Source: Vanessa cardui
Lineage: Eukaryota; Arthropoda; Insecta; Lepidoptera; Nymphalidae
Direction: 5' to 3'
Assembly: GCF_905220365.1 (NCBI RefSeq)
Contig: NC_061124.1
Location: forward strand, 3,164,501 to 3,228,500
Length of the DNA stretch: 64,000 bases
The position numbers were made by a program, and so were the translations under genes. Shown in pieces: positions 1 through 11,936 of this stretch (positions are counted from its first letter, which is position 1; every line of letters begins with the position of its first letter). Under the pieces are notes generated by a model. That model ran no database searches. It had not been told where the DNA came from and saw nothing but the letters and a program-made list of their open reading frames with translations.

Positions 1-1012
1 CACATTTATAATAGTGGTTTCTATACAATCTATTTCTTATTTCTGGATGTTTAAATAGAAGCCAATAGAAGCATGTTTGGGTGTTAAAGAATTAGAATTA
101 TATATCTGAGAATTATATAATTCTAAAAAAGTACTAGACGTCGAGTACCAGTAGTGAAACTAGGCAGACTATGAAATTGTTATTTGCACTGTTCAATGCA
201 GCTATGTACGGAGAACTTCAAATATAGGCTTATAATAAGTAGCATTGTAACTCATAGTTTAACCTTATTTAAATATTAATTTATCAACTAATTAGTTTGT
301 TTTGTTATCCATATTATTTTTTATCTACATTTTTAAAAAATAACTTGTCATTGTTTGTTTCTTATTGCTTTATAAACCACTTTTAGATTGAGTTTGAATT
401 GTGTACACAATAATGACGATTGACGATTTATGCTGGGAAGAGCTGGAGTAACAAAGATTGATCACAGTGGCGTGCTGTTGGAGAGGCATATGTCCAGCAG
501 TGGAAAACAAAAGGCTGTTGATGATGATGATGATAATGATGATGACACAATAATGTCATGTTGACAGGACGATCGCGTCACACAGCAAGGATACTGTGAC
601 CTGCAGTCAGCCAGATCCTTGCTTTAACTGAACACCAAAATATAGGTTTCTATTGGAGTTTACTACAACTAAGTATTTGGTACAGCGTGAGGACTAGAAA
701 AATATTAGAATCGGATTAATGTTATAGCCAGTACATTATTATTTACTCCCCATAGATACTCGCCCATTCGAATTGCATGACATCCTAAAAGGCAGTTATT
801 GTTGCTTGGTCCAAAACTGACCTTCTCTTTTAATTAACCTACATTACTCATAATTTTACAGACAATATATTATTCACTTTAATCTCTACAAAGTTGAGAT
901 TCGCGTCTCTTGATCTTGCAATAGTGGTGAGTTAAACAAATTAATAAAAAACACATTAAATTCATATTCATCGTATAATTTCAAATTTAGAACGACCAAA
1001 GTGATCAGTACA
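1..1012. other. Spacer downstream of the astacin gene
   Basis: No coding gene is seen. The stretch is AT-rich and holds one LINE-tail-like repeat (about 430-548). An ATTAAA on the minus strand at 878-883, about 130 bases past the astacin stop codon, is a candidate polyadenylation signal. I see no AATAAA close to the stop. Confidence 0.5.
430..548 (+). repeat. LINE/SINE 3' tail with (GAT)n end
   Basis: The stretch carries the phrase 'ggcatatgtccagcagtgg' followed by a (GAT)n microsatellite at about 512-545. This arrangement is common at the 3' ends of lepidopteran non-LTR elements. A reverse-orientation relative containing 'ccactgctggacatagg' lies at about 13046-13125. No coding part remains. 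The family assignment is from memory. Confidence 0.5.
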
Positions 1013-4000
1013 TCATTCTGTATCTTCTTCTGTTCGGACGACTGCCGGTGGTGTCTTTTCGGAAAGAGGAGAATAGAAATCGACTTCTTTCTTTAGATTT
1101 TCCACGTCTTCACTGGACCAGCCCCCGGGGCAGTTGTAGTGTCTGCGCAGTCTCACCCAGTCCAAGTGAGTAACGTGATCCATTTGGCCCATGATTCCCG
1201 GGAAACTCTGTAAGGTTTTAAAGAATATATTTAAGGAATCGTGCAAAAACATCCTGAAAAATTCTGGTCCGGCCAATTGAGAATAAATTATTAGATAAAA
1301 TTGTGAACCATATATTTACCGTTACATGACCTAAGCATAATTACCAGACCAATGAAAATTCTAAAAAATATAATTTTACAACAAATTAATTATGTTGGTT
1401 GGGTTAGAAAGGAACAATTTTATAAATTGATCTTGTAGCGCAGCGCTGCTGAAACATATACCAGTTGAGTGTGTGAAATTATATTTTATATACAATTAGC
1501 GATCCGACCCGGCTTCGCACGGTTACTACTAAAAAAACAGAAATCTGTTAATCCTACTACTATTATAAAGGCGAAGGTTAGTATGTATGGATTTTTGTTA
1601 CTCTTTCACGTAAAAACTACTGAATGGATTTGAATGAAACTTTACCACAATATAGCTTATACATCAGAATAACACATAGGCTACAATTTTTGAGGTTTCT
1701 AATGTGAGGTCGTAAAAAAACACATTTTTTGCGCTTACATTGCAAACGCTGACTGAATTCTACAAGATAGATCAAAACAATGTACTACAGTATTGTACAA
1801 CTTAAAAAGGTCTACAAAAAAGTCCGTGATGGTATATGTTTATCTCTTAGGAATAACCCACAATAACCATTTTTTATCCTTTACTTTGTACGAGAAATAA
1901 TGACTTATTTACGAAGCGATTTTAAGCGATTACTAGACTAGACGGGACGAACCTGAAGTCCACGCGAACGAAGTCGCGGGCAAAAGCTAGTTTTAAATAT
2001 CTAAGTATACATAGGGACAGGCAGCTGTAACTTTGTTTTATACTATGTAATGATGATACAGTTGTTACAAGGATAGTTTCTCATACATTTTAGGTGAAAT
2101 TATGATTTGTCATTGTCACACTGTCCAATAAGTTACTCCAAAATTCTATATGAATTTAAGTAGACTTATAACTCATGTCAAATAATATATGAAAGATTGT
2201 AAAACTAAACGCTTCCCTAAGGATGTCTGGACCAGATCGCACTTTAGTGATAATGCCGCCTTTTTTAATGTCATAGCATTTTATTTGTTTTTTTGTAATT
2301 GTCCTTTCGTAGTAAAGTTGGCAAAATTTTATCAAGTGGTATTCCACTAGGATAAATTTTTGGTACTAATCTATATACTAAGTTTACAAAAAAACCTATA
2401 TGTCTATCTAAGCTGACGTCTCAAGTTCTAGCCAGAATCTGTATAAGGTTGAATTTATTTCAATAATATAAAATTAGTTATTGACATTTATATAAATGCG
2501 ACTAAGGTACATTCTTAATGTTTGCTTATGATACTTATTGATGGAAAGAAAGATTACTATGACATTTGGCGCCGGAAACGGTGTATTTAATTATGTGCAA
2601 ATAATACTACCTACTGTTTTTATTATCGCATTTAATTTACAATGCAATGAAATAATAACTCAAGCCCACTTATCTACTTAAAAGTTAATAATATAAGTAA
2701 TAAGTACTGACCACAAAGCGATAACACGCTAATTATTCTACAGCCAAACGAAATTTGTTCAGTTTGAAGAGTGAGGGAGCTAAAGTCACTACAAGCATGC
2801 ATCTTAGATTAGACGAATGTTATGAGAATTGTATGCCTCTAGAAGTCTATGGGCGACGGTGATCACTTTCCAAAGAGAGTTTTCCCAAGATATTTTTACA
2901 TGGGGTAAAAAAATATCTTGGGAAAACTGTATACAATACAATAAGTAATAATTATTTTTTTTGAATTTGCTGTGTCCGCGACTTCGTGTAGCTGGACGAA
3001 GGGACAGAAAAAAAAATGTTATTTTGGTATACGTACCGTTTATACATGCATTCAGTAAAAAACAAATACTTGAGTGACATTCAAGTCACTCGAAACAGTC
3101 ACTCGAATTTTATTATATGTATTTATATTTTATATCAATATAAATGCGAAAGTAATTCTGTCTGTCGCTCTTTCACTACCGAACCAGTGAACCGAATTTG
3201 ATGTAATTTAGTATGAAGTAAATTTGTCAAAATTTGACATTTGCAAAAATCCAAGGATGGACAATGACATACTTTTTGCATAACATATGACAACCAAATC
3301 CCTAAATAGCAAGCAAAGCCTCAGTTCACCTTACCCTGAGTGGAGTAATAGTTGGGTGTCCATTCCAGCTGAAGGCATGAGAACTGTAGTGCATGCAGCT
3401 GGTGTATTCGTAGGGCAAGTCTAGGTTGCTGACCAAGTTGCGTTCGTAGCGATCGAAGTTATGACCCATTCCTGTAATATATACATACAAATGCTATAAA
3501 TTGTTTAATAAATAAATGTTGTACAACATCGCATACAATACTCTGATCCCAACGTAAGTAGTCAAAGTCATGTGCTATGGAAAATCAGAAGGAATGACGG
3601 TACCACAAATACCTAAACAACATAGAAAACTAATATTTATCTACATCGACTCGGCCGTCCGAACCCGGGAAGTCGACCACGGGTCGTCAATGTTTATGCA
3701 AGTTAGATATTATTTTTCGGAAAAGAATGACATCAAAGTCATGTCAGGAAACATAACAATATAATAAAGAAACACTGATTACTTAGAAATTCTCTACTAC
3801 ATTTCGTATCAGCAATGCACCCGTGCGAAGTCGAATCGGGTCGCTAGTTATATACAAGTCGCTAATATTAATAGTAATTTTGCTATGTAAAAAAATATAA
3901 AAAAGTTACCTTGGACAATGTTGCCATGGTTAATTCGCACGTAGTTGTCCCTGGAGTAGGTCGACTGCATGTGGAAGAATCCCAGGACATGGAGCCACTC

Positions 4001-7000
4001 GTGGATAATGACAGTGACCCAGAGGCAGCCCTGTCCGGGGTTTGCACGGGCCAAGTTCAAGGTGTGGACACCACGACCAGCCCAGAAACCAACGCTGGCG
4101 TAACAACCGTCAGGTCTTCCCTGTTGGAAGAATCACCATTAAAATATCATAATTTCGCTAACTTGCTGTTATTTTATAAGAATTGAACCGAGGTTTTCAT
4201 TGCAGTAGAACTGGCAGAAGGGCCCATGTACCAGTTCCTGTGGTAATTGGGCACCACTGCCTATATATTGGCACCGTAAACATTCCATACATCGCCAATA
4301 AACAACCACATCTAGGACCTGATAAGCAGTGACGAATTTACCAATAGGCTAAGCAGGCTAGAGCCTAGGGCTTCAGATTAAGAGGGGCGGCAATTTTAGC
4401 CCAAATTTGCTATTATCTTACTGAAATAAAAGAATACTTATATGTATACACATTACGTCCGTAATCAGTTTTCTCGTCACTACATAGCGGGTTGGAAAAA
4501 TAATCTACTACTGACAGAAATATCACCTAGTTCATTATCATACTAATAACGGGAAAAAGCCGATGTAATAAGGACGATAGATCAATTCAAAAAGTTGCCA
4601 TTTTCAAAATATATGTAGGTAATATAATTTGAATTTTAAAGTCAGTTTGGGCGGCAAAAATTGAATAGTCTGCAAGCCAGCCTTGAAGTATACTAAATAT
4701 AAGAATCACATATAAGGAGTTATTGTCAACATATAACATAGCCCTCAAACGTCCTAATATCAATACACTCAGAGGCAAATATCGGTCACTAAAAGCGCTT
4801 CATTCTATAGATTTAAAACGTATACACACTATACGATTAAAGCATATTTAATAATAATCGCTTTACTTATTTTGAGTAAAATAAACAAACAAACTTATCT
4901 TCATAATATTAGTATGATATTGATGATATAACTTAAAATGATAATGACGTAACGCATGATTGGTTGATATGATATCTCTGATAGTATTCAATTAAACATT
5001 TTAAAATAAATTAGTTTTTATCGATAAAAAAAGCAATTCGTTTTTAAGCTACGTATTTTCACTACGGTTATTTTGTCTATTTAAACACTAATCTTTTCCC
5101 TCTAACTTTTCTTTGGTATCGATAAGGGCACCCGACTTCAAGAGGTCACCATAGCCCAATGATAATGGCGCTAAAATAAATATTAACCATTCCTCACATC
5201 GCTAATACGCACAAATCTTGGGAACTATGTCCCTTGTGCTGTTTATATACTGGGTCAATGAGTAGTGCTGTTTGGCATTAATATCTTTATCCACAAATCC
5301 GTAAATACGACACAACTTAGATGTAGCATCGGCAAATTCAATAAAACCGATTACTGCCGATTTATACAACCAACAAAAATAACTGCCTATCGCGCCATTC
5401 GACGCTATTCGTCGCTATAGATTCTCTCGTCATTTCAACCCGAGAAATCAATGTAAATCGACGTGTCAAATTGACGAATATATTAGGTCATATGATATTA
5501 CAAGTAATTACGTTTGTTTAAAGATCATATTCACATAAGAAATAGTTATAGATAATTTGGGAGAGCGTACTTAATAATGTGATCGGTTTTACGAATTTGA
5601 CCGATACTACATCTAAGTTGTGTCGTACTATACCATCAAGTAAATATGTAGTGTGATTGAAAAACTAACAGTTAATAAGACATAGTCTCTGTCGTTGGCG
5701 TTGCGGCGACGGAACCTGACGCAGGAGAAGTGCTCGATCCACCCGATGGCTTGCAATATAGCCTGTTGCTGAGCGGCATCTTAAAACATCAAGAAATGAG
5801 ACTCAGGAACAAGTTTCAAATATAATGTCATAAATCTTAACACTTAAAAAAATTGGAGTGTCTGTTTGTTATGTTTTAGAGATTTTTATGAACAAACATA
5901 CATTTACGAAATTAAGCACACGTGCCTTGATAATCACACTTAAATATTATAAAATTCTAGCATATATAGGTACAATTGGTGTCCAAGGAATTGATGACCT
6001 CCATGAACGCATATGTATGTATGTATATTGGGTACATATACCAAAGTAACATTTTTTACAATTTTTGTTTGAGTCTGACTGTCTTTCTGTTTATTCTTGA
6101 TAATCATTAGACCAGCTGGACCGATTTTGATGGGATTTTCACTGATTTATGCAGGAAAGAGGTAACTTAGGTTACTTAATAAGTTATAGTAAATTCTGCG
6201 AACCGAACAATATTTATTTGTTGTTAAATTTAAACGCGAATGAAGTCGCGGACACAACTAGTATAGATGTAGAAAATTCATATATTTTTAATATTGATTA
6301 CTTATTGTCGTCCGAGAATGCGCTCGCGTTTTAGAGGTTTGTTATCAGGTGTTAGATATAAACAAGTAGCATTATTATCTTTTCTAGGTCTTAAAGATGT
6401 ATAAATTGTATTGTATTGTATAAATTGCACGATGAAATGCAGTTTCATTAAATTCGGTTCAGTTGTACAGCCGTAAAAGCGTAACAGACAGACAAATATA
6501 TTTATTATTATATTATTACATTCATATTTATATTAGTGTATGTATTATTTACTACTTAATTAGATAGGATCAATTAGGAAAATTTTGGTATCTTGTATAT
6601 TATCCTTAGTCTTTGTAGATTTTTGTTGGACTTTGTGAAGGTCAATATCTTTGGCAGATAACACAAAGTTGGTGTGATAGTTATTTATCAAAGCGGTTTT
6701 AAGTGAAAGTATTTATATCATATGCCACGGAAAAAGATAAATATATCTTTAAAGACCTCTATTTTTATCAACGAAGATCAAAAAAGATAGGTAATTTGGG
6801 TTGTTTTTTTTTATACTTCTTATCTTAGAACCTCTTCATTCATATTACACTTGAAATAAAACTAGTTCACGGGTAGACTACCCGTGACCACGAACGCTGT
6901 AAAGCGCTCGAAACGTCGGGATGATAAAAATAATTAATATACGCGGTTTAAATCCGTTAAAACTAGTTTTATTTCAATGTGTAATAATCGCGAAAATCTT

Positions 7001-7965
7001 TCGATTCTTGCTTAGATCCACATAGTTTGAAAAAAATTATATTATTAAAAAATATGTATTATAGATTTCAAACCTTCAAAAGAATCATAATATTATAAAA
7101 CACTTACTGAATTCATTATGGCCAAAATCGTATACCACGACGTTTCCAGGCCACTTTGTGTTGGGCCAAATGTACGCGGCTCTACCAGCAGCGAAATCCG
7201 TTACCAAAGCCTCAACTTGCCAATCGTCCAACACGATATCGCCTTGGTATTTGCCGCTGTTTTCCCAGATGTTGGCTTTGGGGTTTTCCAGCATACGAGA
7301 GTCGATACGAACTCCACTCTCTATAAAAAATATAATTTAGGTTTCATTAATTATATAAGACTCAATCCGTACGATGTTCTTTAATCTAAGAAACAATATC
7401 ACTTGTTTATGGACTTGATAAAACATCAGTTAAATAACATCTTGTAAATTTTCCGCTGCTAAGTTACATCCTCATTATAATCACCAAATATAGTATTTGG
7501 TCATTTTACTTACACACTACGCTTGAACTCGCAATAGTAGGTTAAAAGTCTGGTGTACTAGGCCACCCCTGTTCTTACTGTAGGTATCAGCTCGCCTTTA
7601 AATATACATGCTAAACTGCTATTCAAGAATCATCCAATATACAATATTACATTATTTAATATTTAAAGTTACTTTGTTTATAATAATCATATTAAAGTTA
7701 GCTCTAAGTTGGATGGATTTTAAAAAATATAGATATTTTTTCAAGATTTCAAAAATAAATTATAAACCAACCAAAAAATAAAGTTATAAAAACATATTTG
7801 AAAACATTTTATTTGAATTTACAAAAAACATCAAAATCGTAACACACCTGTTCGGCTGTTTTCCAAGAATTTTCGGAATTCCTCTATTTCCTCCCTGGTC
7901 TTAGTGACCGAGGGAGTCCCCAAAGCCAAACCGAGGGCACACAACAAAACAGTCAGCCGCATCAT
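1013..7965 (-). CDS. Astacin-family (M12A) zinc metalloprotease, secreted
   Basis: A complete gene of six exons: 7965-7848, 7320-7108, 5779-5670, 4120-3910, 3471-3335 and 1207-1013. All join in phase with GT-AG introns and encode 327 residues. Residues 1-16 are a signal peptide. The propeptide has YQGD at 64-67, matching the FxGD aspartate switch that keeps astacins latent. The mature enzyme probably starts after Arg86. The zinc site is HEWLH plus His197, with catalytic Glu188, and the Met-turn is CMHY (Tyr246). Cys130/289 and Cys153/179 match the two conserved disulfides. The Glu normally following the third histidine is Met198. The product is an extracellular endopeptidase; relatives serve in digestion, hatching or seminal fluid, and its own role cannot be read here. 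There are two adjacent start codons (7965 and 7962). No EGF or CUB domain follows, so it is a minimal astacin. Confidence 0.9.
1497..2056 (+). repeat. Interspersed repeat split by a Helitron
   Basis: The left part (1497-1551) starts with 'gatccgacccggcttcgcac'. The right part (1991-2056) carries 'catagggacaggcagctg' and 'actatgtaatgatg'. Both are ends of one common lepidopteran repeat, also present at 8180-8520 (forward) and about 21958-22171 (reverse), with a reverse fragment at 3812-3852. The Helitron at 1552-1990 sits inside it, so this element is the older of the two. Confidence 0.6.
1552..1990 (+). mobile_element. Non-autonomous Helitron
   Basis: It begins with TC, in 'tcctactactattataaagg', and ends with CTAG. 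Just before the end is a short hairpin (CGCGA...TCGCG). The host bases flanking it are A and T, as expected for Helitron insertion without target duplication. It encodes no Rep/helicase. It is nested in an older repeat. Confidence 0.75.
2837..3235. repeat. Repeat fragments and a 20-bp hairpin
   Basis: About 2837-2875 matches the central part of the interspersed repeat complete at 48519-48808 ('tctatgggcgacggtgatca'). A perfect inverted repeat of 20-bp arms lies at 2878-2897 and 2909-2928. About 2960-3012 looks like a reverse Helitron end ('gtccgcgacttcgtgtagct'). About 3127-3225 resembles a Helitron 5' part. All are fragments in astacin intron 5. Confidence 0.4.
4235..4480 (-). repeat. Degenerate interspersed repeat fragments
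   Basis: About 4235-4312 is a diverged reverse copy of the repeat family seen complete at 24308-24573. About 4340-4400 ('ctagagcctagggcttcag') resembles another widespread lepidopteran repeat. They lie in the astacin intron between exons 3 and 4. A further fragment of the first family is at about 5175-5252. Confidence 0.4.
5306..5632. mobile_element. MITE family A, full copy
   Basis: The terminal inverted repeats read 'acacaacttagatgtagcat' at the left and 'acatctaagttgtgtcgtac' at the right. The internal part shares long stretches with copies at 11594-11936 and 55823-56020, for instance 'gacgctattcgtcgctatag'. No reading frame is present, so it depends on a transposase elsewhere. It lies in astacin intron 3, close to exon 3. 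Confidence 0.75.
5835..6261 (+). mobile_element. Non-autonomous Helitron in astacin intron 2
   Basis: It starts with TC at 5835 and ends with CTAG at 6258-6261, followed by T. Internal phrases such as 'attggagtgtctgt' and 'acatataccaaa' are shared with the Helitron at 25948-26207, so the two are one family. It has no coding capacity. Confidence 0.7.
6845..7000. mobile_element. MITE family B, copy 1
   Basis: The inverted termini are 'ttgaaataaaactagtt' and 'aactagttttatttcaa'. The centre contains 'acgaacgctgtaaagcgctc' and then 'gaaacgtcggga'. The second copy, at 13228-13408, shares this centre almost unchanged and the same extension beyond the right terminus ('gtgtaataatcgcgaaaat'). No reading frame is present. 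It lies in astacin intron 2. Confidence 0.7.
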
Positions 7966-7995
7966 TTTGATGTTTTCGAAAAACAATCGTCGCCC

Positions 7996-8003
7996 TTTTT
8001 ATA
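7996..8003 (-). promoter_or_regulatory. TATA box of the astacin gene
   Basis: TATAAAAA followed by GGG lies 30-38 bases upstream of the ATG at 7965. With the usual spacing of about 30 bases, transcription would start near 7973, giving a leader of only about ten bases. A good TATA box with a short leader suits a tissue-specific, highly expressed secreted enzyme. That reading is inference. Confidence 0.6.
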
Positions 8004-8179
8004 AGACGCGTGGTACAAAGTCACTTAAATATATTTCAAAAGATAAATCAAGTTAATTATTGATTACCGTGATTGGATAAGATAGAATCAGTGATTGATA
8101 CTCGTGTTACAAGCTCAAAGTGTAGGTATCACTTAAAACAATTATTTTCGTGACAACTTTGCATATGTTTATGAATTAC

Positions 8180-8520
8180 TAGCGACCCGCCCCAACTTCG
8201 CACGGGTGCAATGATATTGTCATATCATAGATATAGTGATTCAAGAAGAAGGTTTTTATATATAATACATGTCCATGTAAACTGTCCAGTTTAGTAATGT
8301 GTGATGTCTCTGTGATGTCTCACAGTGGACAATTATTAAATACTCATTCTATTCATCTTTACTAAACTGTCCATATATTATATATAAAAACCCTCTTCTT
8401 GAATCACTATAACTATTAAAAAAACTGCATAAAAATCCGTTGCGTAGTTTTAAAGATTTAAGCATACATAGGGATATAGGGACAGAGAAAGCGACTTTGT
8501 TTTCTACTATGTAGTGATAT
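8180..8520 (+). repeat. Interspersed repeat with internal fold-back duplication
   Basis: The ends match the repeat family at 1497-2056 ('acttcgcacgggtgcaatg' at left, 'agcgactttgttttctacta' at right). Inside, 8232-8267 and 8376-8411 form 36-bp inverted arms with one mismatch. One arm is part of the normal element. The other looks like an inverted duplication of it. No genes. Confidence 0.6.
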
Positions 8521-10190
8521 GTGTCTTCTGTAATTATAATTAGATATAATCAATTTGGATAAACATTAATATCATACGTTTTTTTTAATTGATTTTATAA
8601 TAGTGGATGGCACGCGAAAGTTCACGTTTTTTCAACAAATATTTACAAATTCCTGAATCTATGACAGGTTTTGTTTTTATTTAATTTCGTTGTAAGCTAA
8701 GGTCTCTTAGCGCGGTTTAAATCAATTTTTTAATCAGCCCTGTCAGTAACTTTTTTCAATAAAATGAATTGTTTAATCGTATCAATAATTGTCTTAAATT
8801 TTCTGCACATCTAGGGCAGGAGCTCTACAAAATGAGACCATAACAAATGTTTTATGTGCGGCTATTGTCACAAAATAGCTGTGACAAAAATCGGCTCATG
8901 CTATTAATACATAAGACAAGCAAAGCCGTCGGCGTTAAACTGTCATCTAATATTAATATTACGGTAGATTTATAAGAAAGCGTTTTGGTTTCCTGTGTTC
9001 CGGTCTGAAGGGTAATTCATTTATTTACACAAGGAAACCTACAAGATAAGATTGTTTTTATTTCATTGGCGGTATTAGTAATGATATGCTAATTCTTATC
9101 AATTGCTAATGCCTATTGGTAATCATGTCTATGAAATCTGATTAAAAGGATTTTTCGCGACATGGGACCATGTTACAATAAAGTCAAACTTGGAATTTTT
9201 CAGTTTAATTGACTCCTAATATAATCCGAGATGGTCCCGTAAATAGAAGAAGCACCAAGCAAGTTCAACCACCAACAACTGAGTTTTAATGTGCCTACTT
9301 AAGTTGTGTTCATATTTCTATGTGATCGGCAATGAAAGAAATAATCCTCAGGAAAGCTACACGTATCAAATGAAAAAAACTCACATACGTGAATAACCCG
9401 TGCAGGACCAGTGGATAAATTACAAAACTTCTCAACATAAAAATCTTGTACATCGGAATTAAGCGAAAATTAAAAGCGTGTAGTGTGTACCCTACTTAAT
9501 GCATAATTGCTATATAAACACATGTCAAATCTTAATCCTAGTTATCTTGACACTACACTTGCAATGAATAATTAGATTTTTCATTCTTATCAGATCAAGC
9601 GATCCCGCAGACCAAATACTAAATAAGCCTAAGCCGACGGCTTAAATAATTAAGGCATCTATCTTCATTAAGATTTTTCCATTTCAAACAGTAGATGAGG
9701 AACCCGGTTTTTGTCTTCAGAAAATCCACATTGCTAATGGTACTTTCTAAAGAGCTTTCAATTGTTATTCCCAAAAAGCTTTGAACAGATTAAAAATGTA
9801 ACAAAAACAATTTGACCTTAGCTTTACATTTTACTTGTCATTTTAATATATTTTTTCAAGCAAACTATCTATTTTTTAAAACAAAATATGAATAAACATC
9901 ACATTAACCACCATACGGTAAAGATTTGAAAAAAAAAGAAAGAAATTGTAAAGAGAAAAAAATATGTGATGGGATAAAATATATTCGATTACTTTTATGT
10001 TAAAGGAAGATAATAAACAAATTAATGCATATTACTCTTATATTTTATGTAAACGTATATTATCTGTGTTATGCATCTGTCATCTCGATTGAAACATGGG
10101 CGCGCGGTTAAAACGGTAGTTGTGTGCATAGCGGGCTGATATTGATACATTTTACCATTAATCGGGCACATTCATTGTTTTCCCACTCTC
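8521..10190. other. AT-rich spacer, nothing recognised
   Basis: I see no coding exon, RNA gene or clear repeat in this stretch between the astacin promoter side and the first SINE. Confidence 0.4.
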
Positions 10191-10194
10191 TTCA

Positions 10195-10506
10195 GCAACA
10201 ACAGCAACAACAGCCTATAATTTCCCACTGCTGGGCTAAAGGCCTCCTCTCCCTTTGAGGAGAAGGTTTTTGGAACACATTCCACAACGCTGTTCCAATG
10301 CGGGTTGGTGGAATACACATGTGGCAGAATTTCTATGAAATTTGTCACATGCAGGTTTCCTCACGATGTCACCGCTGAGCACGAGATAATTCATCTCGTG
10401 CTCAGCGGTGACAAATTAAGCACATGAATCAGCGGTGCTTGCCTGGGTTCGAACCCGCAATCATCGGTTAAGATGCACGCGTTCTCACCACTGGGCCATC
10501 TCGACT
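10195..10506 (-). mobile_element. tRNA-derived SINE, copy 1, with internal palindrome
   Basis: In reverse orientation the head ends with 'gggccatctcgactc' and contains the box B-like 'gggttcgaacccgc'. The body has 'cccactgctgggctaaagg' and the tail is a run of CAA. Family members lie at 22704-22994, 23391-23646, 28090-28384 and 39821-40107. Uniquely, 10369-10411 is a 19-bp perfect inverted repeat with a 5-base loop, formed by duplication of the 'caccgctgagcacgagat' part. Confidence 0.75.
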
Positions 10507-11276
10507 CTCACACTCACACTTCCCACTCTCTTAATCTAGCTAAATTCCACAATATTTAAAATGGCAACCTTTCGATTGTATTATTTACACAAAAATAATT
10601 TTAGATAAATATTATAATAGATATATAATAATAGATAATTATTTTACTGGTACATAGCTTTCAAAATTTAAATGTCATATATTTAGTTATGAAAAACTGA
10701 TTCATCGCACGTAACGTTGGCGAAATAATCTGTGCCTTTTGTGGCACAAATAGAAGCCACAAAAAAAACTGTTTTTTGTTTCTGTTCCTGCACGATTAAA
10801 GGATAAATTAATAAAATATCTTTATTTATATTTAATCTAATTGGTAAATCGAATGTATATATGAATATTACAGATAGGTCAGCATATTAATATAAATTTC
10901 TTGATATTAACTGTCCATAAATAATTAAAATTTCTTGTAAACATAAATGTGTAATTAAAATTTATTTTTGTTTTTAGCAATTTAATCTACGAACCGTATC
11001 AATATCAATTATTGTCATTAAAGTAAAATCAGAGGATATGATTGATGAACACTTTGATATTTGTTTAAATCAAAACCATCGCATACAAATTTTTCACATC
11101 TAACAATGCAATTTTTTACTCATAGCCAATAATACAAGCCAGCATTGTTGTAATTAAATTAAAAACTTATTTATAATTATTATGTATTAGTGTCACCCGC
11201 GGCTTCGCTTGTCTTTTAAGGCGTTTTAGGCAAAAAGTAGTATATGTCCTTTCTGGAAATTCATGTTTGATTCATA

Positions 11277-11591
11277 AACTCGAACTCAAATTCCTTTATT
11301 CAATATAGAAGCATTACGCTTGCTTATTGATGGTCCAATTAAACACTACCACTGGTTCGGAAAAAGGAACACCCTGACCTGAGAAGAACCGGCGAAAGAA
11401 ACTTAGCGCATCGTTTTTTTTTTTGTCAAAGTAATAAGATGCGTGAATAGAAATAGCCAGGAGGCCATCGTTTCATTCCCAAAGTGTGCTATCAAACATA
11501 AACCTTTCGCACACAAGCGTTCCTTAACAATTTTTTTAAATTTGGAAACAGAAGCATTTTGAACGCTTTCCGGGATCCTGTTGTAGAAGCG
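11277..11591 (-). mobile_element. 3' end of a CR1/jockey-like LINE, ORF remnant
   Basis: Read on the minus strand, about 11500-11591 encodes 'FYNRIPESVQNASVSKFKK', then 'ERLCAKG'. This resembles the C-terminus of reverse-transcriptase ORFs common in Lepidoptera. The rest down to 11277 is the matching 3' untranslated part. The 5' portion is missing; a family A MITE lies directly beside the break. Dead fragment. Confidence 0.55.
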
Positions 11592-11593
11592 TA

Positions 11594-11936
11594 TATAGTA
11601 GGATACAAATTAGATGTAGCATCGGAAAATGCAATGGAATGAAATGAAAACCGATTACTGCCGACTTGTACAACCAATAGAAATAGCTCCCTATCGCGCC
11701 ATTCGACGCTATTCGTCGCTATAGATTCTCGCGTCAGAGAAAGCAAGTGCATGTAAATCCACGTGTCAAATTGACGAATATATTAGGTCATATGATATTA
11801 CAAGTTATGACGTTTGTGCAAAGATCATATTCGCATGAGAAATAAATATTGATAATTTGGGATAGCGTACTCAATTCGGATGTGATCGGTTTTACGAATT
11901 TTGCCGATGCGACATCTAAGTTGTGTCGTACTATAC
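11594..11936. mobile_element. MITE family A, copy 2
   Basis: Same internal sequence as 5306-5632 ('gacgctattcgtcgctatag' and 'gacgaatatattaggtcata'). The right terminus is intact ('acatctaagttgtgtcgtac'); the left is slightly decayed. It abuts the LINE fragment at 11277-11591. Confidence 0.75.

Noticed and set aside
2878..2928. microRNA precursor in the 20-bp hairpin
   Set aside because: Arms are perfectly paired, short and AT-rich, and lie among repeat fragments. No known microRNA seed was recognised.
11492..11752. 86-codon minus-strand frame
   Set aside because: It spans the junction of a MITE and a LINE remnant, and the LINE protein similarity is in a different frame.
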